From CAWARU01 sp963805795 (GTDB taxonomy: Bacteria > Pseudomonadota > Gammaproteobacteria > UBA6186 > Azoamicaceae), in NCBI GenBank assembly GCA_963805795.1, contig CAWDVG010000005.1, positions 1-64,000 on the forward strand: 64,000 nucleotides of DNA, read 5' to 3'. The translations under genes were made by a program, and so were the position numbers. Of this stretch, positions 1 to 9,200 are shown piece after piece. The stretch's first letter is position 1; the number at the start of each line of letters is the position of its first letter. The notes under the pieces were generated by a model. That model was not told the DNA's origin. It saw nothing but the letters and a program-made list of their open reading frames with translations, and did no database searches.

Positions 1-1
1 A

Positions 2-631
2 TGTCGTCATAAACTCCCTTTACCAACTTACTCCTTTGAGCAGCATTCATACTGGGTGGAACCGGATGTTGCAATAGGAGTAAATGAATTTTTAGATGCA
101 CTGTTACATATAAATGCGGGTTCCAATTCTAATAATATTAAGCTGTCCAGCACAAATTTCCCATTCTTAGCCAACATTGTTGATGAGCGGCTTGAAGACT
201 CCGAAATTTCTTATGAGGAATTGATTTTGTTATTCAAAAAATATTTAAACCATTCAAATTTCGAGAAAAAAATAATAACGGCGTCGTTTTCATCGTTCGA
301 TCTTACATCAAAGACTAAATTAGAAAATAAATATTCAAGGCATGCAAGAGGGAATTTGTCTACTCAATATATTTCTCCTAGCAATGACATAGAACATATC
401 TTAGCACAAATTTGGCAGAACTTACTGGAGATTGATAAAGTGGGAACGAATGATAATTTTTTTGAATTAGGAGGTCAATCGATTACACTGACTACTCTTC
501 TTAACCAAATAAACGCTCACTTTAATATTAATGCAAAAATCGAGCACCTTGTTGATAATTTAACTATAAAAAAGCTAGCGGATTATATTATAGATACTTC
601 CAGTAAAAATCAGTATTTAGGAGAAATTTAA
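2..631 (+). CDS. Polyketide synthase C-terminus with terminal acyl carrier domain (5' end outside window)
   Basis: The frame is open from the first bases of the window, so the gene starts upstream. The first visible residues include LPTYSFEQHSYW, the conserved post-acyltransferase linker at the end of KS-AT or AT-docking regions. A helical linker follows, then a carrier domain at about residues 120-195 with the phosphopantetheine motif FFELGGQSI, whose serine codon is at 479-481. The protein ends soon after, with no thioesterase, reductase or C-terminal docking domain that I recognise. It would hold the growing chain as a thioester in the cytoplasm. The methyltransferases, oxygenase and NRPS-PKS downstream on the same strand make one biosynthetic cluster. 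A GTG at 56 could be taken for a start, but the homology upstream of it shows it is internal. Confidence 0.85.
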   Translation, partial: CRHKLPLPTYSFEQHSYWVEPDVAIGVNEFLDALLHINAGSNSNNIKLSSTNFPFLANIVDERLEDSEISYEELILLFKKYLNHSNFEKKIITASFSSFDLTSKTKLENKYSRHARGNLSTQYISPSNDIEHILAQIWQNLLEIDKVGTNDNFFELGGQSITLTTLLNQINAHFNINAKIEHLVDNLTIKKLADYIIDTSSKNQYLGEI

Positions 632-792
632 TAAGTTAGTGCTCAAAAAGGTGACGCATTATACCGTTACAAATCATGCAAAATAATAATTGACACAAGA
701 TACCAAACAACACTAACATGGTGAAGATTTCCATTAATATGGGAAGTTAATTTTTAAGTACTAAAATTTCACGAGATTACAGGGAAGGTAAT

Positions 793-1662
793 ATGTCAGC
801 AATATTTAGTGAATTACAAAAAGTCTCTAACAAGCCAAAACCTTATTCTACCTATAATGCCACTTCTTTTTGGAATGATCCCTATATTTCTAAGCAATTA
901 TTGAATATCCACGTAAATCCAAAAACGGATATGTTCACAAGAAATAGTGAGGCTGTATCTAAAGAAATAAACTGGATTAATAAACGTTTTAAGATTGGCG
1001 CAGACACTAAAATATGTGATTTTGGATGTGGGCCTGGATTATATGCATCCCAATGGGCTAAAGCAGGAGCGCAAGTAACAGGCATCGACGTCTCTGAACA
1101 ATCGATTACTTATGCTAAACAACATGCTAAAAAAGAGGGAGTAGAGGTTGAGTATCTGTGTCAAGATTACCTACAATATCCTTTCAATAAAAAGTATGAT
1201 TTAATTACCATGATTTTTTGTATTTATTGTGAATTAAATCCCAAGCAAAGAGCGAATCTTTTGAGCAAATTTCGTAGTTTACTTAACGACAATGGGGCCG
1301 TTCTTCTAGATGTCTATTCTTTAAAGGGTTTTGATGAAAAAACGGAAAAAGAAGTGTCATTTGGTTGCTCTTCACACAGTTGTTCTACTTGGACAAAATT
1401 TTGGTCTCCCGAGTACCATTACTTATTTACAAGTTATTTTAAATACGATGTAGAGCAGCTAACTCTTGATAAGTATACTATCATAGAGGAAGAAAAACTT
1501 CGCGAAGTGTATATCTGGATACAATACTTTAGTCTACAATCTTTAAAAGCAGAATTTGAAGCTAATGGTTTTGAAATTATAGAGCATTATTCAGATCTGT
1601 CTGGAAAAGAGTACCAATCAGACTCGCAAACGATTGCAATTGTTGCAAAAAAGGCAGCGTAA
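793..1662 (+). CDS. Class I SAM-dependent methyltransferase, paralogue 1
   Basis: This 289-residue protein has a Rossmann-type SAM-binding motif I (CDFGCGPGLYA, about residues 74-84), an acidic end of strand 2 (GIDVSEQS), and a motif IV-like DLITMIFCIY. AGGGAAGG sits just before the ATG. It is a close paralogue of the next gene, and the two were probably produced by tandem duplication. The position between a PKS carrier protein and an O-methyltransferase suggests tailoring (C-, N- or O-methylation) of the polyketide/peptide product, but the substrate cannot be read from the sequence. A 160-base non-coding gap separates it from the PKS end. Confidence 0.85.
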   Translation: MSAIFSELQKVSNKPKPYSTYNATSFWNDPYISKQLLNIHVNPKTDMFTRNSEAVSKEINWINKRFKIGADTKICDFGCGPGLYASQWAKAGAQVTGIDVSEQSITYAKQHAKKEGVEVEYLCQDYLQYPFNKKYDLITMIFCIYCELNPKQRANLLSKFRSLLNDNGAVLLDVYSLKGFDEKTEKEVSFGCSSHSCSTWTKFWSPEYHYLFTSYFKYDVEQLTLDKYTIIEEEKLREVYIWIQYFSLQSLKAEFEANGFEIIEHYSDLSGKEYQSDSQTIAIVAKKAA

Positions 1663-1781
1663 AGGTAAGAAATAGAAGGGACAGCTCATTTTTTTAAGTT
1701 TTGCTCGTAAGTCTAATGGACTGAAAAATTTATTTTTGAGATGCTAAGGTATTTTTACTAGGGATAAATTTGGTGAGTATT

Positions 1782-2669
1782 ATGTCTGAAAATTTTTTTA
1801 ATGCCTTGCAGGGTATTTCCAAAAAGCCTGCTCCTCATTTAATTTATGATGAACTCCCTTTTGATGTACTTACTTTTTGGAACGACCCTTATCTTTCTAA
1901 GCAGTTATTAAAACTCCACTTAAATTCAGAAATTGATATGTGTTCTAGGCGTGGAGACAAGATAGCTAAAGAAGTAGAATGGATTAATAAGCGATTTAAA
2001 ATAGGCAAAGGTAGCAGAATATGCGATTTTGGTTGTGGCCCAGGATTATATGCGAACCAGTGGGCTAAGGCTGGAGCACAAGTAACCGGCATCGACATTT
2101 CCGAGCAGTCTCTTGCTTATGCAAAAAAACAAGCTGAGCAACAAAGAATAGAAGTCGAATATGTGCATCAAAATTTTTTGCAGTATTCCTGTACTAAAAA
2201 GTTTGATTTGATCACGATGATTTTTTATGTTTATAACGATTTAGATAGCAGACAAAGAATTCATCTCCTCAAAAAATTTCACAGCTTACTTGATAAGGGT
2301 GGGGCTCTTCTTCTGGATGTTTCTTCTTTAAGCAAATTTGCAGAAAGAGAAGAAAAAGAAGCGTCATTTGCAAGCTCCTCATATCCTGGTGCTATGCCAA
2401 ATTTTTGGTGCCCCGACTATCATTATTTATTTACAAAGTGCTTTAAATATGACGAAGAGCATCTCACTCTTGATAGGTACACCGTCATCGAAATGGAACG
2501 AATTCGTGAAGTGTTCATCTGGATACAATACTATAATCTTCAGTCTCTGAAAGAAGAGTTTGAAAGGGGCGGTTTTGAAATTGTCGAACATTATGCGGAT
2601 TTTTCTGGAGCTGAATATCAATCAAACTCACCTGGTATTGCTATTGTCGCAAAAAAATCAAATCATTAG
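1782..2669 (+). CDS. Class I SAM-dependent methyltransferase, paralogue 2
   Basis: This is a second methyltransferase of about 295 residues, similar to the preceding gene along its whole length. It shares FWNDPY, CDFGCGPGLYA, WAKAGAQVTGID, the IREVFIWIQYY region and the C-terminal IAIVAKK. In-frame TTG and GTG codons lie upstream at 1770 and 1773. The ATG at 1782 is preferred because its product begins MSENFFNALQ, which aligns with MSAIFSELQ of the paralogue. The likely role is tailoring in the same biosynthetic cluster. Two similar enzymes side by side may act at two positions, or one may be redundant. Confidence 0.85.
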   Translation: MSENFFNALQGISKKPAPHLIYDELPFDVLTFWNDPYLSKQLLKLHLNSEIDMCSRRGDKIAKEVEWINKRFKIGKGSRICDFGCGPGLYANQWAKAGAQVTGIDISEQSLAYAKKQAEQQRIEVEYVHQNFLQYSCTKKFDLITMIFYVYNDLDSRQRIHLLKKFHSLLDKGGALLLDVSSLSKFAEREEKEASFASSSYPGAMPNFWCPDYHYLFTKCFKYDEEHLTLDRYTVIEMERIREVFIWIQYYNLQSLKEEFERGGFEIVEHYADFSGAEYQSNSPGIAIVAKKSNH

Positions 2670-2722
2670 CTATTTGCTTCAAAAAGCTCATGGTTGAAGT
2701 GTAAATTTAAATCAAAAGGAAG

Positions 2723-3791
2723 ATGGGTAGTTTTATGAATAAACAGACACAACATAGCGCTGCAGTTAGAGAAAAGGGATTAGATTTGCCACCACAGATA
2801 GCAGTTATGCAAATATTATCAGGCTTAACTTTTTCAATGGTTATTAAATCTGCATTGGAAGTTGGAGTATTTCGTGTTTTAAAAGAAGGTATTTATACAT
2901 TAGATAAGATGGCAGTTTCTTTGAAGGTAAATCCTGCAGCTCTAAAGCGTTTATTGAGGGCCTTATGTTCAGTGGGACTTTTATATGAAGACCGCCCAAA
3001 TCAGTATAATGTTACAAAATTAGGGGCTACTCTTCAACCTCGGTCGAATCCCCGAATCATTAGAGTCTGTGGCTCGATATTTATTAAGTGATTCAATAGT
3101 GTTACCAATGACCGAAATGAGTTATAGCATACGTACAGGTAGACCTTCATTTGATAAGATAATGGGTAGAGGGTGGTATGAAAACACTAAAGACGATGAT
3201 GGAGTGTTGTCCATTATGGACAATGCGATGAAGACTTACTCCACAATAAGCTTACCAGATATTTTAGACGCGTATTCATTTACCGAGCATAATGTAATTG
3301 TTGATATTGCTGGTGGTATGGGTCAAATGTTAGCGGGCATATTAGATTCAAATAAGAGAGCAAAAGGCATACTCTTCGATACTCCCGAAACGATCGAAAG
3401 GGCAAAAGACTACATAAAATCAATTGGTTTTACTGAAAGATGTCAACTGATTCCTGGTGATATGTTTAAAGAAGTCCCTACTGGGGGTGACTTATATGTT
3501 ATAAGTAAAGCATTAAATGATTGGGACGATGAACATGTTAGTTGTGTTTTAAGAAATGTTAAAAAATCTATGGGGAAAGATTCTAAACTTATTCTAGTAG
3601 AACAATTAGCCAATGGAGAAGTTCCATCCCCTGAGGAAGTAGTTCGAGATTTAATATTTTTAGTTTGTACACCCGGAGGGTATGTAAGAACTAAAGCAGA
3701 ATTTAATAAACTCATTGATAAATCTGGCCTAAAGACATCTCGTGTGATGACTACAAAAAGTGGATTTTCTATTATTGAATGCGTAGGTTAA
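2723..3791 (+). pseudogene. O-methyltransferase (dimerisation plus catalytic domains) split by a +1 frameshift
   Basis: The first frame (2723-3091) encodes the N-terminal winged-helix dimerisation domain of the methyltransferase_2 family (LPPQIAVMQILSG through LYEDRPNQYNVTKLGA). The catalytic domain continues in another frame to 3791, with the SAM motif DIAGGMGQML and KALNDWDDE. Removing one C from the CCCC run at 3050-3053 joins the two frames into a smooth family sequence (PRSNPESLESVARYLLSD), giving a protein of about 355 residues. The position of the usual catalytic histidine (HDWDDE in relatives) is occupied by Asn. The start is ATG 2723 or ATG 2735, with AAGGAAG just upstream. The shift may be a sequencing error, a phase-variable tract or true inactivation. 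Confidence 0.8.
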
Positions 3792-3904
3792 ATAAACCGA
3801 GATAGCTATCAGACATAGTAGTGGTAGCTCTATTTTAAATGATAGGTAGATTATAGCTGTGATATAGTGTGAAATAACTATTTGTATGGGAGTTTTTTAG
3901 TATC

Positions 3905-5026
3905 ATGGAACATGTTATTGCTATTCCTGATAGGTTTTTCAGTTTGCATTTGGATGTGAATTCAAGCAGTATCTCTGAAGAGCAAGATCCTATAGATAAA
4001 GTCATTGAAGGACTAAGTAATAAAAAGAAAGTAGCTGAAATCGATCTAAATAATAAGAATATTAATAATAATGACTTAAAGAGACTGGTTGATTATCTCG
4101 AAAGAAATGTTATAAGTGGTATTACTTGTTTAAATTTAAGAAATAATTGTATCGACGATCGTGGGATGGTTCATATTGTAAGATTGTTGAGTTTTAATCT
4201 CGAAATTACTCATATATACCTCAGTAAAAACAGATTTACTTCCATTGGGATTTCAATGTTGCGGGAGGTCTTAAATGAAAATTGTGCGGTGGTCGAGTGT
4301 AATATCGGAGATTATGATCCAGCTATAAACGGTCTATTAAATAGAAATATAATAGCTAAAGGGCGTGAGGCTGCAAAGAGTACTGGATATAAAGTTGCCG
4401 AGGAATTAAGAAGTGTCAATATCCCTAAAGAAATGGTGGAAATAGTTTTAATGTATGCTATCGGTGAAGGCTCGCCCGAATCAACTAGCGACATACAAAA
4501 ATATACCATTGGGCCAATATTGGAGAAAATTTATACTAATAATTCAAATGCCAAAGGCTCCAGCGGCTCGCATACTCAAGCAGAAGCTCGAGCTCCTTTA
4601 CTTTATCAACATAGTACAAATGCTGCAACGCACAAACAAGAATTTGAAGCTGCCTTACAAAAATGTATGATAGCTACTGATCAAAATCTACCTACACCAG
4701 TGACTGCTTTACGTCGTGCAGCGGCCCACGGATGGGAAAGTGTTGTTATTACCCTGCTAAGAACTACCCCTGGGCTAGATATCAATCATCGAAGTGAAGA
4801 AAATGGATGGACTGCTCTCCATGTGGCAGTGATTGAAAAGAAGGCGAAAGTCGTTGAAGTCTTATTGCAAGCAGGCGCGAGCAAAGACATTGAAGATTTT
4901 GCCTACAGAACGGCCGCAGCTTATGCCGCGGACTGCAGTGATTCTGCAATCCAGATGCTCTTTAATTCAGGGAAAAAGCAAGCGCAGCATCGACTTTCGC
5001 TAGGGTTCACTTGCATACTTGCATAG
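3905..5026 (+). CDS. LRR plus ankyrin-repeat protein ending in a CaaX-like box (candidate effector)
   Basis: This is a 373-residue protein of eukaryote-like repeats. Residues about 40-115 form two to three RNase-inhibitor-type leucine-rich repeats (AEIDLNNKNINNNDL, ITCLNLRNNCIDDRGM, ITHIYLSKNRFTSIG). Residues about 260-360 form ankyrin repeats (TALRRAAAHGWESVV, NGWTALHVAVIEKKAKVVEVLL). The last four residues are Cys-Ile-Leu-Ala, which fit a CaaX prenylation box. There is no signal peptide or membrane segment. It lies between the O-methyltransferase and the 2OG oxygenase of the biosynthetic cluster but resembles a host-directed effector, not a biosynthetic enzyme. The effector role is inferred from domain type; no secretion signal has been tested. 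Confidence 0.75.
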   Translation: MEHVIAIPDRFFSLHLDVNSSSISEEQDPIDKVIEGLSNKKKVAEIDLNNKNINNNDLKRLVDYLERNVISGITCLNLRNNCIDDRGMVHIVRLLSFNLEITHIYLSKNRFTSIGISMLREVLNENCAVVECNIGDYDPAINGLLNRNIIAKGREAAKSTGYKVAEELRSVNIPKEMVEIVLMYAIGEGSPESTSDIQKYTIGPILEKIYTNNSNAKGSSGSHTQAEARAPLLYQHSTNAATHKQEFEAALQKCMIATDQNLPTPVTALRRAAAHGWESVVITLLRTTPGLDINHRSEENGWTALHVAVIEKKAKVVEVLLQAGASKDIEDFAYRTAAAYAADCSDSAIQMLFNSGKKQAQHRLSLGFTCILA

Positions 5027-5248
5027 TAGAGCCCTCACTAAAAGGATCAAGTTTTTTACTAAACTAAGCAGATGGATGGCCTAGCGAAAGTCACTGGGTT
5101 TTCTAGCATTTTAAGGAAGTCGGCGTGAAATTATCTATACAAGTTGTAGCATTGGTGATAGAATTGACACTTCAGATTGGACGCATAGGGTAGCTTTGTT
5201 GTATGCATCTAAGTAGCCTTGTTTCTATAAATTTAGGAGACAAAAATA

Positions 5249-6208
5249 ATGTTTAAGGAAAATCAACCTACAGCAACCTCACAAAATATATTCCCTCTTT
5301 CTAGAATAGTAGGGAAGAAATTGATTTTTAATAATGCAGAGGAGCTTGATTTGGCTTTTAGGTTAGGTGCATTTTATCTGGAAATTCCTTCAAATGTAGA
5401 TTTGAATCCAGGGATTGAACTTGCTCGAAATTTTTATAAAGATCTCGATAGCAATAAACCTGGCTATACCGGTTATAAGGAGGTTGTATTTGAAAAATCT
5501 TCTTTAGGATATGCCGATCGTCCAGATCAGGTAGAACAATTACAACTAGAGCTATCTTTATGGAACGAGTTTCTACCTAAGGAAGTTTGCAATTTATTGG
5601 ATGTTATGAATACCTTATCTGTTCAAGTATTAGAAAATGTGCTTGAGTATGCTGGGGTTTCTAAGGATGACTGGGATCTTATTACCGGTGAGGCTTTGGA
5701 AAATAAAGCAGGGCATGTTGCAACAATCAACCATTACCGAGCGGAAAAAGAAGCTATTGGGATCGTTAGTCACAAAGATAGTGGGTTTATTACTCTCCTC
5801 TACGCAAATTTGCCTGGATATGAATTAATTATGAATGATACCTGGCATCCTATGGATCCTAAGGATGGTTATTTTATGGTAAACTTAGGGCATGCTCTTG
5901 AAATATTAACAGAGAATTTAAAAAAACCTATCGGTGCACCCGAACATCGAGTAAGACAGTTATACTCAGATGTGGAAGACAGAATTTCTTTTACAATTTT
6001 TATCACCCCACGATACGATTCCAATATTTATCAATATAAAAAGAGCGGTGCTTTAGGGATTTACAAAGATTATATGTCTTTTTTAAAAGAAAGATTTCGT
6101 AAAGTAGACTATGGTACCCACCGTGTAAATGATAAAGAAATTCAAACACCGGATAGTAATAGTCCTTCAGGTGGTGTTAAAAAGTTATCGTCGCTTTATG
6201 ATGAATAG
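5249..6208 (+). CDS. 2-oxoglutarate/Fe(II)-dependent oxygenase, isopenicillin N synthase-like
   Basis: This 319-residue enzyme has the facial triad of the IPNS/2OG oxygenase fold. His175-x-Asp177 lies in VSHKDSGF, the distal His233 in APEHRV, and Arg245-x-Ser247 (RISFTIF) is at the cosubstrate carboxylate position. The length is normal for the family. The start is an ATG 8 bases after TTTAGGAGACA, a good ribosome binding site. The gene ends 26 bases before the NRPS-PKS start and is probably co-transcribed with it. The likely role is hydroxylation, desaturation or ring closure of the peptide/polyketide product. The substrate is unknown. Confidence 0.88.
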   Translation: MFKENQPTATSQNIFPLSRIVGKKLIFNNAEELDLAFRLGAFYLEIPSNVDLNPGIELARNFYKDLDSNKPGYTGYKEVVFEKSSLGYADRPDQVEQLQLELSLWNEFLPKEVCNLLDVMNTLSVQVLENVLEYAGVSKDDWDLITGEALENKAGHVATINHYRAEKEAIGIVSHKDSGFITLLYANLPGYELIMNDTWHPMDPKDGYFMVNLGHALEILTENLKKPIGAPEHRVRQLYSDVEDRISFTIFITPRYDSNIYQYKKSGALGIYKDYMSFLKERFRKVDYGTHRVNDKEIQTPDSNSPSGGVKKLSSLYDE

Positions 6209-6234
6209 ATATCTAAAAATTTGGAATTTGAGTA

Positions 6235-9200
6235 ATGAGTGAATTTAGTACAGCTAAGTTACTGTATCATCTCCAAAGCCAAGGGGTAGTGCTATGGTGT
6301 GCTGATGGACAGAAATTAAGCTATTCTTCAACTGATCCAATATCTGAACCGATATTACAGAAAATTAACTTAAATAAACAGAATATTATTCATTTTTTAA
6401 CAGATAGAAAAATTGTCAAACCTTATCAAATTCCCACTATTTTTGCTCTTAGCTCGACAGAATATCCTCTTTCATTTGCGCAAGAACGTTTGTGGTTTCT
6501 TGCTCAATTACAAGAAAAAGATAATTACATATATAATGAACCAATCGCATTAACTTTTGATAAACATTGCAACGTTGAAATATTGAGGAAAATCATTAGG
6601 CTACTGGTTGAAAGGCACGCATGTTTTAGGACATTGTTTAAAAAAGATGTGAATGGGGTTCCCAAACAGGCCATTGTCCCATTTCAGGATAGTCGAGTAC
6701 AGTCAATCTTCACATTAAATACAGAAAGCGTAGATGATCAGGAGCTTCCTACGCAGTTGGAGGCAAACTTAAAACGGGTCTTTGACTTATCGCTAGAGTT
6801 TCCTATAGCCTGTTATTTCTATCATCTGAAAAAAAGCAATAAATATCTTCTTTACGTAGTTCAGCATCATATCATCACAGATGGAACGTCAATCGGCCTT
6901 TTCCTTAGCGAATTCTATGCTTTATATAACAACCTACTTAACAACCAAGAAACCAATCTTTCTAAAATCGATATTCAATATTCAGATTACGCTTTATGGT
7001 TCAGAGAGTATTATAGTAAAGAAAATTTATCAAATCAGCTGTCATACTGGAAAAATAAATTAGATGGGTTTCAAACATTGCAGCTTCAAAAAAATGCCCA
7101 CAAAGAACTAGGGTATTGCTCATTAGCTTATAAATACGAAATAGATTCAGATCTTTTAGTCAATCTGAAACTTCTGTCGAAAAATAATAAAACAGCCTTA
7201 TTTGTAAGTTTATTAACCGGCTTTTATATCCTTTTGAATAAATATTCTAATCAGGATGATATAGTAATAGGTACCCCAATTAATGGACGGAATTTGCAAC
7301 AGGTTAAAAATGTATTGGGTTTTTTTATCAACACAATTGCATTGAGAGCTAAAATTACCGATCAGAATATCTCTGAATTCTTACTCGAGATTAATCAACT
7401 TTATATGGAAGCGATGAAATATCAGGATCTTCCTTTCGAAATGCTTGTAGACTCTTTGGGTGTTGACAGAGCCCAAGATTTATCCCCTATTTTTCAGGTT
7501 CTTTTCGCCTATCAGAAATTTGTTGTTCCTGGCGTTGAAACCGATGATGCTTCTTGGTTTGATAATGATTTTTCTGATGCCCTCACAAAATTTGATATTA
7601 CATTTGATTTTAAAGAAACTAATAATAAGCTTATTGCTAGCATTCAATATAAATCAAATCTATTTCAAAAAGAGACAATTGTACAGTTATCGACGCATTA
7701 TGTTAATATATTGAATCAAATGGTCCAATTTCCTGAGCAGAAAATAAGTGACTTAAACATCCTAACAAAAGAAGAATATAATAACATAATTTATAAGTGG
7801 AATGATTCACAGCTTTCTTACTCAAAAGATAAAACCATTCATTATTTTTTCGAGGAACACGTAACAAAAAATCCGCATAATATTGCTGCCACCTATGCAG
7901 GTTCTAGCCTTACTTACTTTGAACTTAATGAAAAAGCGAATAAATTATCTAACTTTATTCGTCTTCATTATTTAAATTGCTATAAAACCGAGTTGAATCC
8001 GGAAACTTTAATAATAATATCTATTGAAAGCTCTCTGGAATTAGCGATAGCCATTCTTGCCGTCATTAAAGCAGGCGCAGCCTATGTACCTATAGATGTA
8101 AATTATCCCCAAAAGCGTAAATCTTTTATTCTAGAAGATACGGATGCAAAATTAATTCTAACTAAGGAAGCCTACGTTGTAGACTTCAATGAAATCGTAG
8201 ATGACCCCGATAAAATTTTGGTTTTAGAAAAAGGCTTGACGATAGAAAATTTACAAAATAAAGATCTCCAACAGAACCCTCTTCCTAGCAATACGGTGTA
8301 CATAATTTATACATCAGGTTCTACTGGGAATCCCAAAGGGGTGTGTGTTACACATTTAAGTTTAAATAACTTTGTAACCAGCGTTGCAAGCAAAATCAAT
8401 CTTAATTCAAAAAGAATATTAACTGTAAGTTCATTTACATTTGATATGTTTTGTTTTGACTTTTTCTGCGCACTTTGTTTGGGTGGAACGCTTATTTTAG
8501 CAGATAGCGCAATGGTTCGGGAGCCTGATGCGCTCGTAAATTATATTGAAAATAACAAGCCTGATGTAATGATTGCGACACCCAGTTTGTGGCATATGAT
8601 CATCGATAAATTATCACCTTCGCAATTAACTATTATATCCGCAGGTGAAGCACTACATGAAAATTTAGCCAAAAAACTTTTTAAGGTGTCAGCCGATGTG
8701 TGGGACGCGTATGGACCAACTGAAACAACAGTTTTTTCAATCATTAAGAAACTAATTCCTTCAGAACCATTTTCAATCGGCAAACCCATACCAAACATAT
8801 CTGCTTACATTCTGAATGAAAATCTTCAGCCTGTTCCCATCGGTGTGGTTGGTGAATTATATATTGGTGGTGATTGTTTGGCTAAGGGTTATCTTAATAG
8901 GCCAGAGCTTACAAAAGAACGCTTTATCAATAATCCCTTTGTCTCTGAAAGTGAAATGCGTACGAAAAACAATTTAAAGATATACAAAACAGGTGACCTT
9001 GCATTTTGGCTACCTTCTGGAGATATCAGGTATGTTGGACGTAACGATTTTCAGGTTAAAATTGCTGGTCATAGAATTGAACTTGAAGAACTAGAGTTTG
9101 TATTAAATCAAATCCCAAAACTTAAGCAATGCTTTGTGCTTCCTGTCAAGTCAGAGATGTCTGCGCAACTTGTAGTTTACTATACTGCAGAAAATAGAAT

